Made by a program: the position numbers and the translations under genes. Below are positions 12,389 to 23,642 of a stretch of DNA of 64,000 nucleotides, one piece after another. This DNA comes from Dolomedes plantarius (lineage: Eukaryota > Arthropoda > Arachnida > Araneae > Dolomedidae). The first letter of the stretch is position 1, and each line of letters opens with the position of its first letter. Location: positions 201,291,738 through 201,355,737 of the forward strand of contig OU015492.1 of the NCBI GenBank assembly GCA_907164885.2, written 5' to 3'. The notes beneath the pieces were generated by a model. That model was not told the origin of the DNA. It saw only the letters and a program-made list of their open reading frames with translations, and ran no database searches.

Positions 12389-13146
12389 CGGTAAAACCTC
12401 GTTTATCCGGACTAACTGGGGCCATAGGTAACTGGGACTATAGGATAATCCGGGTAATATGGGTATTTAGCAAAACAAAATCCTTAACCAAGCAGACATA
12501 CTGTTTATTATGATAACCATAACTGGACCATAAGTACTGTTTATTATGATAACCATAACTGGGACTATAGGAAACTGGGACCATAGGATAATCCGGGTAA
12601 TATGGGTATTAAGCAAAACAAAATCCTTAACCTAGCAGACATACTGTTTATTATGATAACCATAACTGGACCATAAGTACTGTTTATTATGATAACCATA
12701 ACTGGGACCATAGGTAACTGGGACCATAGGATAATCCGGGTAATATGGGTATTAAGCAAAAAAACCTTAACCAAGCTGACATACTGTTTATTATGATAAA
12801 GAACTATGTTTTAAATAAAAAAATTACATAGTATTGTTTACAAAACATTAAAAAATATAAAAATAACTTTTCTGAGTCGATCCATGTCAACTCCCTGTGA
12901 CACTCTAGCAAATATTTCTCTAACTCAACAAAAAGCATTCTATTACCATAATTTATTGTAGAATATATGCAGAAACTGTACATTGAATCAAACTAAAACG
13001 CGAATATTTGGCGTACTTACAGTTACATTCTTGCTATCATAGTTGTTATTTATTATCTAATGTGAACATTAAATAATGTCTACAAATCTGATCCAGATTA
13101 TCCGGAGATCCGGATCAACAAGGCCCGGATAAACGAAGTTTTACTG
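12389..13146. mobile_element. pogo/Tigger-like non-autonomous element
   Basis: Inverted ends CGGTAAAACCTCGTTTATCC on the left and the complement of CAGTAAAACTTCGTTTATCC on the right, the terminus type of Tigger/pogo elements that use TA targets. TA precedes the left end. The right flank reads TG, so that copy of the target is mutated. The 758-bp interior has no transposase and consists largely of tandem repeats. Confidence 0.78.
12430..12800 (+). repeat. 143-bp tandem repeat inside the Tigger-like element
   Basis: GGATAATCCGGGTAATATGG begins at 12443, 12586 and 12729, a period of exactly 143. Each unit contains two shorter sub-repeats built on TACTGTTTATTATGATAACC followed by ATAACTGG. Confidence 0.93.
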
Positions 13147-13314
13147 TGCTAGTAATGTAATCACGTCATTTACTCCTTTTTCAATGTCAACTATCAAATA
13201 TTCCGTGTTTATGTATTTAGAAGTAACCTACTTTACATAGTTAATATTTTATTTCAGAGACTTTTAATTGTGTGGTGAATCATTAACTGAGTAAACTGGC
13301 GAATATAAGTGCCG

Positions 13315-13385
13315 GTGATTGTGAAAGTGGTCTAATGATATAATTCTCGTCTCGAGAAATTTGAAGGTTTGAGTTTGAACATGAA
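13315..13385 (+). repeat. tRNA-like segment, possible SINE remnant
   Basis: GTGGTCTAATGATA resembles a pol III A box and D arm. TTCTCGTCTCGAGAA could be an anticodon arm, and GGTTTGAGTTTGAAC a weakened B box. The acceptor stem does not pair, so this is not a functional tRNA. Remnant status is an inference. Confidence 0.35.
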
Positions 13386-13838
13386 CTGAATTATGTTTAC
13401 TGACGCAACAACCAACTCGATCCAAACCTCAATTTTTACTATTTTGCAAAGATTGCTTCAGATTGTGGTAATATAAAAGCATGCAGTATGAAATACCTGA
13501 TAAACTTATATTTTTTAGATTCTTGACTTAGGCTACTTCTCTAATCACAGGCACATATATAACCATACATACATACATATGCAATATAAACCAATAATTG
13601 TCCAGACATGTGAGGAAAATAAATATGAAAAGATTTTCACTATTCTAGTAAGGGGTGGATTATTTCACTATTCAGTTTTGGGTTTCAGTATTTCAGTATT
13701 TCACTATTCAGTATTGGGTTTCACTATTCTAGTAAGGGAAGGACTTTCGATCTGTTTCAAGATTACATCAAGTGCAATATAGATATCTAGATTTAGAAAC
13801 AACCACGATCATAGGAGTAGCCACCACGATAGTACGAT

Positions 13839-14272
13839 CATAGGAGTAGCGTCGGAGGGGGGGGGGGGCAAACTTAACTTGAAATAAATTGAAACGTTAA
13901 TAGAAGTTCAGCTAAAATCAGAAAATTATAGAAAACTTTTAAGAAAGTTGTTTTTTCCCGGCTTTTCAAACTGTGAAACTGAAGATTCCAATTATGCATT
14001 TAGCCTTAACACAGATTTTAACAATCATATGATCCATAACAAACATTCAATGCTATATTGTTTATCATTTTATTTATATTATATTTATTTTTCTCACTAT
14101 ATAACTTTTGAATACTACTCAAACATCAATTCTATTGTTATTCAATTTAAAAAATGCAAAATATTTCATATTTTAAGGACCGTCCGGAAGTCAAGATGCT
14201 GAGGAGGGCCCTAACTAAATTCAATTCGTATCCCCCCCCCAAAAAAAAAGTTAGAAACACGCTACGCCTATG
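13839..14272. mobile_element. hAT-like MITE
   Basis: Inverted ends CATAGGAGTAGCG on the left and CGCTACGCCTATG on the right. The flanking octamers AGTACGAT (13831-13838) and GGTACGAT (14273-14280) match at 7 of 8 bases. The left end is duplicated: ACGATCATAGGAGTAGC also occurs about 30 bp upstream at 13805-13821. It has no transposase. It contains poly-G and poly-C/A runs near its ends. Confidence 0.72.
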
Positions 14273-14280
14273 GGTACGAT

Positions 14281-16035
14281 AATCTAAATTATTTTCAGTT
14301 CCCTAGAAACATAACTGTTACATTTCTTATATTCTGAAAAGGAACTCCGAAATTCATTTCTCATATTATGTAGTGAATTCTTAAATGATAGCATTTATCA
14401 TACCGTATCTTGCAAGTTATTATTTGCCCTTAGTATGAGGCACTGAGCTAAACAAGAAAATGAAGTTACTTCATTAGTTTGTAGCTTTCAAATATTATAG
14501 AAGTTTATATTTAGATGCATAAAAGTCATCAAAAACTATTCACTTGAAATGGGGTTTATTACATTCTGATGACATCCAACGGTATAGTCAGAAACAAATC
14601 ATTTTTTTTTCTCTCGAAATTATTGGAACATCTGTTTTAAATAACCTGAATGTGTTTTCCACTTTATGGAAACGTATTTTGTGTTAGTTGAGAATTTTAT
14701 ATTCCTCGAAACAAAGATTGCTATTATTTCATTTCTTCTACTCTGAGTTAAATCTAATATATTCTGCACATTTTAATGCAAAACAAATAAAACGTTTAAT
14801 GTATTGATTTTTACAAGTTATTAAAATAACGAATTCACAATACGCTAAAAGAAGACTACATGGAAATACAATAATAATAATGAAAAACAGCTTATGATTA
14901 TGGTCTTCTTAAATCCCCAACAGAGAAAAAAAATCTAGTTTTAAATTAAGACAAAGATTGATTAAATTCGTTTCGAATACTCTTTATTGTATTTCCTTTG
15001 AGGTCACTGGACCTTTAGTTAAATGTATCCCAAGAGGTAAGATAAGGTCAGCGATGAAGACATGTAGGCATTTTATACGATGTGAAAACACCCCAAAATA
15101 TTATCCTATAAAAATTAATAATTCTCCTTTTCTATAATAATTCGGAACTTCGTTATAGATATTTATATTTAAGTGCTTTATTTGTGTACGAAAAATTACA
15201 TTTCGTTCTGATTCTACCTCAAATATTGAATACTTGTAGGTATTTTATACGATGTGCAAACGTCCCAAAACTATTTTCCATTTAATAAATCTCATTTTCT
15301 ATACTATTTTTAAATTCCGTTAAAATTATTTAGATTTAATAGCTTGATTTATGTATTAAAAATTTACATTTAGTTCTAATTTTACCTCAAATTTGTTTTC
15401 GGTCATATTTGGGCACATAAAAATAGCTAACAACTTTCTACCAAGGTATGTTAAAAGATTATGAGAATTGGCGAAAAAAATGTTATGCATCATTTAGGAT
15501 CCCATTTCCAAAGCTTTTCATAGCAGATAATGCTCGTGGAAACACGTTAAGAAATATGTGTCATTTCCCTAAGTAGAGTGACATCTGAGACGGATAGTTT
15601 TCGAGGTGTTTTGATAAATAATATTATCTTTTGTCTATCTTTTTTGACTGTAGTACACAGTTTCTTGGAAAGGCTTTCAAAGTAAATCAGCGCTATGACT
15701 CTTTAGTTATATAAACGATCAAAATTATAATTTCAATAGGATGTCGGAAAATACGAGACTGTGATATAGCTGTTAAATAATTTCTGAATATCTCATTTCG
15801 AAAATGATGCCGGTTTACATTATAACTCAATTATGTATCTTTAAGTGGTATTTAAGTTGATTTTAAGAAACTGAGTCTAAAAATCTAAGCCTGTTTTCCT
15901 CTACATAAAAATCCTGCAATATAATTTGTTTTAAGAAATCTTTTAATAAATGCATTGGACACATCAAAGGTATAATATTTTTATATGACACATCAGTTGC
16001 ATTTTAATTGCACAGAACGTTGCTGAATATTTTTA
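14281..16035. other. AT-rich stretch, nothing recognised
   Basis: An internal near-duplication is visible: TTTTATACGATGTG with following CCCAAAA occurs near 15071 and 15242, and each is preceded by TGTAGG. Otherwise no gene or repeat end was seen. Confidence 0.4.
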
Positions 16036-16039
16036 CCAT

Positions 16040-16500
16040 GTTTTTATTAACTCGCTTTCTTCTTTGTTTGTTTGTGTGTGTGTGTGTTTGTTCAGTACAA
16101 ATCTTGCAATCGATTTTTAACTAACTTCCCGACTAGCTAGACATTTGAAACTTTTAGAATAGCTCTGAACACGATGACAATGCATTATGTTAACACTTTT
16201 AGCCATCTTTAAGCAGAATTGTATTCTTTTTCAGTTAATTTTGTTTTGTAGAATGGTGCAGCCATCTATCGACCGGGACGGGAACGAAAAGTTAAACGCA
16301 AGTTAACTTCCAATTCTCGAGCTAAACGATTGATTACGCATTTGATCATTTTCTTTCAAGTTGATGGGATAATTCATCAAAAAAATTTTAAAAAAGTACT
16401 TATTAATACATAGAATTGTCAAGGTTATATGATTCAACAGAAAATTTAAAAACATGGTATTTAAAAAGTCCTTTTTATCTTGTAATTATTTCTAGTAAGC
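16040..16500 (+). repeat. Dispersed repeat R4, copy 1
   Basis: Highly similar to 56180-56605. Both contain CAGTACAAATCTTGCAATCG, then AACTTCCCGACTAGCTAGAC, then GGGACGGGAACGAAAAG with AACGCAAGTTAACTTCC. Copy 1 has an extra roughly 40-bp segment near 16316-16350 and a longer (GT)n run. No ORF or ends identify the family. Confidence 0.85.
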
Positions 16501-16595
16501 TGTGAACATTTCAAAATTTTTTATTTACTCGGAGGATTGATAACAAATAGAATAAAAAAGTTTAGGTAAATTAGATGTGTAATCTCATCAGCTGG

Positions 16596-17416
16596 TGTAA
16601 CGCGTTGATCGAGGTAGCAATCGAATCAACAAAAAATCACAGCCAAGTAAATTAAAATCGACGAATTTATTTCAATTCGGAGGAGAAAATTTGGAGATTG
16701 ATGATCAGTTACGCAGTTAATGAAAGTCGACTGAGACACAGATGACGACTGAGTCCGTGAGGAGGAGGTACCACCTGAAGTTTCGCTAATTCAATATTAT
16801 CGAATAGTTCATTAAAATTAGAGCAAGTCCCTCGATTTTCGCTCTCTGCAGGGCGGATGACTGCGAGGCACTTTATAGGATCAGGATGATCCGGACTGAT
16901 GATCTCGTCTTGAGACCTCGTCGAAATGTAACCAAGATTCCTAGCCGAAACTAAAAGTTCTCTTCGTGAGAAATAAGCCGCCGACTACGCAAGTCCACGT
17001 ATAGCCTTTTCTTTCGACCCTGGATGGTCGGAGGAGTCTACCACAGCTTAGCAGATCGCTAACTAACTTTTTCTCGCCCCGTCTAATTTTGGAATATCTC
17101 GCTCCGTCCAGAGAACTCGTCTCCTATTGGATCTGCTAATGGTGATGCAATTTTTAGACTTTCCGATTTGCTGGAACGCAGGCTGAAATTTTCGTGATTT
17201 CCCGACTTCCCGGTGGTCCTCCTTCATTAATCTGGAGCACCGTGGCGAATTTCTGTTCCGCCTAGATGTCATGTTTTTCCAACCGCTTTGTGTTCCTTCC
17301 GTTCCTGCTCGCTGTCACCTGCTATACGTTAAAGGGGGGCGTGTCGGTCAGCTGCTACAAATTCCAGCCGTGTGCAGCGTATATTTTAATTGTGCGAATT
17401 ATTTTAATTCGTCACA
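16596..17416 (-). mobile_element. Solo LTR of an LTR retrotransposon
   Basis: On the minus strand the segment starts TGTGACGAATT and ends CGTTACA, a short inverted TG...CA terminus. It is flanked by CTGG on both sides (16592-16595 and 17417-17420; CTGGT if one terminal base is assigned differently). It is markedly more GC-rich than its surroundings. A minus-strand AATAAA signal lies at 16671-16666 near the 3' end, as expected for the R-U5 region. No internal region or second LTR follows, which fits LTR-LTR recombination. The superfamily (probably Gypsy) cannot be fixed from the LTR alone. Confidence 0.75.
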
Positions 17417-17420
17417 CTGG

Positions 17421-18300
17421 TAAGCAATTACAAATTTGAAAAGTAGAATGTAAGCTATCCAGCTTACTCTATGGATGTTACAGTGGAAAAGTTCACCAAT
17501 ATTTCATTCAGTAAAATATCAGACGTGAGAGAAATGAAGAGAGCATAAATAATCTAACACGCCTACCGAATGAGTCGTAGGAAATTCACTGAACGCGAAA
17601 GCAGTATTTGACTCATCCCTAATTACGATCGAAATATCTGGAAAAGAATGATGCGTTCCAACTAAATTCATTAGGAGCTGAAAAATGGGAAAATACCCAC
17701 TTGAAACAAAGAAAAATTGCATGACATGATTTGTCCAAACCGAAAATCATCAAATGCAGACACACTAGTACAAGAAAATGTAGGTTCAAAAGATCCGACA
17801 TGGTGCGAAAGTAACTCAACAAAGTCGAGGTCAACCATCGCGTATCACGTTCAACACGCATATGCACCTGCAGTGCTCAGGGACGCAGAGGACAGTGCAC
17901 TAAACAATCATTTAGCATCCCAAAGCCTTTATGTCAATTGCTTGAGTCTCATGTCATCATGGTTCTCATTGGTGAATTTTGGTGGCGATTCCGTTACAAA
18001 CTGAATCCCCTCGTTACATTCCATTTGTTAACCTGAATGAGCCCGATACAGACAAGGTGTATTTGGGAAATTCTATAGGACAATTTGCATCTCATCCTAC
18101 AATTCCTTTCGTCCAATACTTGTCTATAGTTCCAGTCATATAATGCTCCATTCCTTACTACCAAAATTATCTCGATTAGTATCAGGAATACGATAGTTAA
18201 ATACTACCATGATACTTTCTATGAAATTTATTTATTTATTTACTTTTTACTGGGTAGTTCTGGAAATTTCTACAGTAATACATTAGATCATGATATATGC
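17421..18300. other. Non-coding stretch, nothing recognised
   Basis: Contains an unrecognised 95-codon open frame (17717-18004, plus) without motifs. Its composition is not convincingly coding. Confidence 0.4.
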
Positions 18301-18304
18301 CTAA

Positions 18305-18490
18305 GGGCCTGCTCACATAGGAGTCCGTTGCGTTGCGTTAAGGAAAATATGACGTTGAGACGAAAATAAACCAATCATATGCCTCCAAACGATTAGCAAT
18401 GAAATTTTTAACGCCTATGATTGGTTTATTTTCGTCTCAACGTCATCTTTTCCTTAACGCAACGCAACGGACTCCTATGTGAACAGACCC
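18305..18490. mobile_element. Palindromic MITE, PIF/Harbinger-like
   Basis: Two arms of about 78-80 bp are near-perfect inverted repeats, with few mismatches, around a spacer of about 25 bp. The outer ends read GGGCCTGCTCACATAGGAG and the complement of GGGTCTGTTCACATAGGAG. The flanks read TAA on the left and TTAA on the right, compatible with a 3-bp TWA target. The transcript would form a very stable hairpin. The superfamily is tentative. Confidence 0.8.
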
Positions 18491-18494
18491 TTAA

Positions 18495-19230
18495 TTTTGA
18501 GGGAGAAAACACCTCCGATTTTTTTTCGGAAATTAGAAGAAGCAAAGCTAGTAGTATAGATACAAACTAGTTGTTTCGATTAATCTCTTATTCAGATTGG
18601 GAATGTCTGTTATAACCCACGGATTTCGTTATTTCAGTGACGTCAAATTATGGAATATTGGAATATGTATTTCAAATACAAAATTGCTTTGATACTATGC
18701 ATATAAAACACAGATTTCAATGTCTGCTTTATTACATAAAACATATTTCTACCTTTTCTGCATTCCTCCGATTACGAGTGTCACAGACTCTATGGTTTAC
18801 CAGTTTTGACTCCATGGTTTACATGTTTTTGACTCCTCCCACATTCCACGAGATAATCTTTTGATGTTTGGAAACACGCCATTTTTTAAAGTTTATTCTT
18901 TTTCACTTGTTAGTTAATATGCGTCGCCTGTTTATGTGCCATTTTTTGAGCCCGTTTTTACAACAGGAATAATTAAACATTGTCTGGAAAACTATATATA
19001 TAAATTTGCGTGTGTGTCATAAGTAATCTGAATGAAATATTTTAATATGTCTCGATATTATTTGAGTACCTAAAGAATAACATCAGGATCTGTCTCATCT
19101 AAAGAAGCTCCCCCGGGATAATACAGGTAGGAATTTTGCTTACCTACTAATTCGAAGAGGCACTTCGAAGTATTTAATTTGAAGGTTGGACGGATTGACA
19201 ACAACGGGTTTTCTTAAAACATTTACTTTC
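18495..19230. other. Non-coding stretch, nothing recognised
   Basis: AT-rich. If the Merlin gene at 19462 once extended leftwards past the MITE, its N-terminal half should lie at the right end of this stretch, but I could not identify it. Confidence 0.35.
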
Positions 19231-19234
19231 ACCA

Positions 19235-19460
19235 TGAGACGGTGAAAGGCAAAGTGGTGTAAGTCACATTTTCAACTTTTTTCATTTGAGGGCGAAAATG
19301 TAATCTCCATGTTCAATTTAGAGTGGAATTGTGAATAGTTATTATTTGCAATATTATAATAATTGTTATGAATTATAATTTGTTCAATTTATGAAGGAAT
19401 TTTTGTAGTTTTTGGAGTAAAACTCTTTTGACTTACATCACTTTGCCTGCCACTGCCTCT
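19235..19460 (+). mobile_element. MITE M1, copy 1
   Basis: Terminal inverted repeats on the theme TGAGGCGGTGAAAGGCAAAG then TGGTGTAAGTCA. The flank TA is readable on the right only. It shares the internal block AATGTAATCTCCATGTTCAA with copies 2 and 3. This copy lacks the extra CTTGACTTACTGACTTACAC-like duplication near one end that the other two carry. It has no coding capacity. Confidence 0.88.
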
Positions 19461-19461
19461 T

Positions 19462-20080
19462 ATGAAGATTAGTATTATTCTTCAGCTAATGTATTTATGG
19501 GTTAGCCGTTGTAAAAATGTGTTTGTTATGAAGGAGTTAAGCCTTTGCGAACATACGGTAGTGGATTGGTTTATGTTTTGCAGGGAAGTGTGTGCTAGGA
19601 GGTTGATGGATAAAAATTAGAAGCTCTGGTATAATTGTGGAAATTGACGAATCCAAATTTGGAAAAAGAAAATATAATAAAAGGCAAATGATAGAAGGCA
19701 GATGGATTTTTGGAGGAGTAGAGCGAGGGATCGGCCAGTGTTTTTGTTTAAGGTTGTTGGCACAAGATCGGAATAGGTTTTGTTAAGGATTATTAATGAG
19801 AATGTTTTGCCGGAAACCACTGTTCAGACTGTTGGAAGACTGTTCGAAGGCGTACGATTTCATTTCGGATGAAGGCTTTGTGCACCTTTGTGTTAGTCAC
19901 AGTGTAGAATTTAAGGATCACGAAACAGGTGCAGACACCAATACGACTGAGTGCACTTGGAATGCTGTTAAACGAACTTATCGAGTAAACTTGAATTCAT
20001 CCTCTACTTGTCGAGTATGATTCGTATCTTGACGAGTATATTTGGAGGGAAAAAATAAAGACAGCAGCATTCTTTTTTAT
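19462..20080 (+). pseudogene. Merlin / IS1595-type transposase, broken
   Basis: DDE transposase of the Merlin superfamily (eukaryotic relatives of ISXO2/IS1595). An open frame starts at 19462 beside the MITE and reads ILQLMYLWVSRC, then HTVVDWFMFCREVC, until TAG at 19618. In a shifted frame comes the first catalytic Asp in VEIDESKFGKRKYNKRQ and then GRWIFGGVERG. After further shifts comes DCSKAYDFISDEGF with the second Asp. Then SHSVEFKDHETGADTNTTEC with TWNAVKR gives the third acidic residue. At least three frameshifts and two stops occur. The N-terminal zinc-binding part is missing upstream, where MITE M1 copy 1 sits. Confidence 0.82.
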
Positions 20081-20089
20081 CCATTTTAA

Positions 20090-22100
20090 AAGATGTTATT
20101 GTTTACCCTTCAACAACAAGGGACGAAGTAAAATGAAGCAGCATGTGAATGAATTTTAATAGCGTATTAAGAAGGATTTTTTTTAATGTGTGCGTGTACA
20201 GAGCGCATTATGAAAATCGTGAATAAGGGCTACACTCATGTTCAAATTATTTCGTGTTGTAATTATTTTGTAAATAAAAATCGGTAGTTGCCGTTAGATT
20301 TTGTAACATCATTACTGTGTTTATGCGTTTGAGTTTTTGATAAGCGGGTGGTTGATTTTAAATGCGCCGCTTGAAGTTAAATGCTGTTTTGTTTCTCTGA
20401 TTTGTGTCTTCTAGAGTGTAGTTTATGGAAAAATGAGGTAGGTTTGTTTACATATTTGTTTTTGCTTTGAAGCAAACCCTAAAACGCGCCAAGCCGTTGG
20501 CGAGTTTTTCTTTACATCAAGTATTAATACGCACCACACCGTTGGCGAAAAATAAATCGCGCCAAATTTCGCGAAATCTGACCATCCTATCCAGTTTCCA
20601 AAGAAATAATTGATTGAAAATTTATTTAGATCCTTCACGGATGAGTTTTGTATAGAGTTAATATTATCATTGTTGAAGCCATTTAATATTCATTTACTAA
20701 CGAGGGGTGATGTATAACTTCATCTAAATTCGTATAAGAATATGAGAAATTTTGTTTTGTATTTAATAAATTTCTCGCATTCTAAAGCATTCACAGTTCT
20801 TCGAAATTTTATATAGAATTTTACTGAAAATTTCACATGGAAAATACACATTAGAATAGTAAAGAGAGTGCCCACACATATGTATGTTTACTAATGTATA
20901 TTGTTACTCGTGTAACTCTGAAAGTGGATGCCCTTTTTCTAACAGGTGAAATCCCAAAATCGTACAAAAATAATGTGGAACTTTTTACGTGTTTTAAAAT
21001 ATGCCATCTTAGCATAATAAGTATGATGCATCCAAAAACGGGAGTATTGTTAAAGTGTTTAACAATACGTACAATGTTATCGATCCGTTAAAGATAAATC
21101 ACGAAAAGGTTTCCGAAGTTATATTATAAAGTCGTAAATGTTAAAAATTTTAGCTACATGTGTATATTTTTTCTTATCTAAAAAAACACTGTTCAAGGAA
21201 GTATATTTGTAGATGGATTTAGGAACTCAAAAAAATTAATATGCAGACCAAATCAATTAAATAACTTTAAAAAATATATAATATTTAATTTAATTCAATT
21301 CAGACAGTTCATTTAAAATATTTTGCAACGTACACCGACAAGCTTCAGACTAATATACCTTTCGGGCATGTGTATCAGGCCTCGGCTAATTTCGCTACAG
21401 ATGATTAAGTATTTTAAATGGGAAATTTTCTATGCTTGTGCGATTTTAATTTTTACTCTACAGAAAATGAAAACCATGTCTTCCACGATTAGAAGTGCAA
21501 AAGTTAGCCAATTCTTGCAGTTTAATTTCCGTACCACTGAGAATTATTTTCTTTATGTAAATTTCTACCATAAATCACACGGATAGAAAATGAGTATTTT
21601 TGTTATAATCGCCATAATTTTCATCTTCTCATACGATATATATATATATATGAAATATATTTTCGCATGAATAACTTTTTTATAAAGTATATACTGTAGG
21701 AAAGATACTTTGTATCGGAAGAGGGAACAAAAGGTAAAGAATTCGGAATGTAGAACTGTAGACTCCGTATGCATTGCTACTAATAGAGGAAATCAAAAAG
21801 AAAATTCCTCTTACATGATCTATAGAAGTTACTTAACGCTGATATACGGGAAAACAGCCGAACGGGCATTCGGCTGTTTAGCCGGGCCTTGGGCACATAA
21901 GATGCAAATCAAGTAACTTAATTAAAGGAATAATCCTTTAATTACTTTAAACACATTATGTTTATTGAACAGCTAAACATATTGTACGATATGTAAAGGA
22001 GTAGAAGTTATTTACATATTTGCCAGTAGAGGGAGTGGATAGTATCGTCCATTCAATACCTGATTCGATCTTAAAGTCTAAAGAAACGACGCTCACACCA
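20090..22100. other. AT-rich stretch with small repeats and one hairpin
   Basis: Direct repeats ACGCGCCAAGCCGTTGGCG and ACGCACCACACCGTTGGCG lie near 20483 and 20529. A perfect 11-bp hairpin is at 21852-21879. No gene was recognised. Confidence 0.4.
21852..21879. other. Perfect 11-bp hairpin
   Basis: AAACAGCCGAA, loop CGGGCA, TTCGGCTGTTT. An outer GTTACTT/AAGTAAC pair lies at about 21827 and 21914. No function can be assigned. Confidence 0.6.
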
Positions 22101-22105
22101 GCATA

Positions 22106-22352
22106 TGAGGCTGTGAAAGGCAAAGTGGTGTAAGTCAGTAAGTCAAGTGGTGTAAGTCCAAAGCGTTTTACTGCAAAAACTACAAAAAATTCCACTATAA
22201 ATTGAACAAATTATAATTCATAATAATTATAATATTTCAAATAATAATTATATGCAATTCCACCATAAATTGAACATGGAGATTACATTTTTGCCCTTAA
22301 ATTAAAAAAAGGCGAAAATGTGACTTACACCACTTTGCCTTTCAACGCCTCA
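22106..22352 (-). mobile_element. MITE M1, copy 2 (inverted orientation)
   Basis: The ends TGAGGCTGTGAAAGGCAAAG and CTTTGCCTTTCAACGCCTCA are flanked by TA on both sides (22104-22105 and 22353-22354). The interior matches copies 1 and 3 in reverse. It carries the GACTTACTGACTT duplication variant (seen here as AAGTCAGTAAGTC). Confidence 0.9.
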
Positions 22353-22772
22353 TATATTAAATTTAGTTTCAGTTTACCACGTGACCCCCCTATTGTGCCA
22401 TATGCCCCGGCGACATCCAAGTGCATAAAGAAAAAACGCGGAAGTTAGTTATATAACGCGAAAGAGAAGATTGGAATAGAATTGAAACTGGTGTGGCGTT
22501 ATTACTTACACTTGCACTTATACTTACTTACACACACAATAGAGGAAGATACTTTTCCTAAATATCTGCATGAGGATAAACGTTCACGTTTCAGCCCATT
22601 TAGACAAAACTTTCAGTGATACAGTTTATTAACCCCTGCTATTTTTTGATTAAGAGATTTTGCATTGAATATCTCCTGAAGTGAGCGTAAATGTTGTGTA
22701 TTCGGTATGATAACTCCGCACCTAAACGTAAATTCAAAGAAGATGGAAAAGCAGATCGAGACTTGAGAGAGA

Positions 22773-23150
22773 TTAGAGTATGCAAATATTATGCATTCGG
22801 CTTCGAGACGACGGCAGCTTAAGTCTTTTACGCGACTGTAATCTTTTACTAATGCGAAAATGATCTATGAGACTCCTCTCTCTAAAATTTGACTTTCTTA
22901 GAAGTCGAGTACCCCCTACATTTCTACCGGAATTTACCGGAAATCCAAACGCGCCACCTAATTCAAACATATTCATCTCAAGTTTCGAAAATAATGCTAA
23001 GAGCACACCATTAAAAGAATTTCGATAACGCAAACACGCCAAGATCATTAATTTTCGAGCAGAAACCTGGCATATTCTTTCCCGGCGACAACCACGGATG
23101 TAATTACTTTTGGCCATGTTGTGATATATTAGTTGCATGTGTTTCCACAT
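22773..23150 (-). CDS. Unrecognised 125-codon open frame
   Basis: The longest open frame outside the transposons. The protein begins MWKHMQLIYHNMAKSNYIRG, is rich in Arg, Lys and Ser, and has no motif, signal peptide or membrane segment I recognise. An ATG is present but there is no supporting promoter or splice context. In AT-rich DNA a frame this long could be chance, and the local GC is slightly raised. Treat as hypothetical. Confidence 0.15.
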   Translation of the reverse strand: MWKHMQLIYHNMAKSNYIRGCRRERICQVSARKLMILACLRYRNSFNGVLLALFSKLEMNMFELGGAFGFPVNSGRNVGGTRLLRKSNFRERSLIDHFRISKRLQSRKRLKLPSSRSRMHNICIL

Positions 23151-23558
23151 TTTAATGGTTGAAATTAAACAGGAAAAAAAAGATTGTTTAGATAAAGTGA
23201 TACGTCAATTTTAATAACTTTTTTTAAGGCTTCGTATGATCTCAGTTTTTAGCGTCTTTTGAAAATGTCGTTTTCTTTGTTTAGGTCTGTTTTTTTAATG
23301 AACTAGCATTAATGAAGAAGGATGAGTGTCGTTAATTCTGCTTGATTTTGTGTAAAGTCCTCAATCAATATTGACACAAGTTGTTTAGACAAACGCAACT
23401 CGTATACATCTCTGTTAGTAACTTTGAATACGTTTTGAGTTTAATCCTATAAAAGGATTCACATCTATCGTATAATTTACTTACTTTTAAAAAAATCCTT
23501 TCAAGAGGAACATTATCCTCTCACTCACTAAGTGGTGTTCGCGTTTAGGTTACACTTA

Positions 23559-23562
<4 letters not shown>

Positions 23563-23640
<78 letters not shown>

Positions 23641-23642
23641 TA
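23563..23642. repeat. Compound (CA)n(TA)n(CA)n microsatellite
   Basis: CACACA tract, then a TA tract, then ACACAC again. Confidence 0.95.

Noticed and set aside
12565..12774. 69-codon minus-strand frame
   Set aside because: Lies wholly in the 143-bp tandem repeat of the Tigger-like element.
17063..17272. Arg-rich 69-codon frame
   Set aside because: Falls inside the solo LTR. No initiator context or homology.
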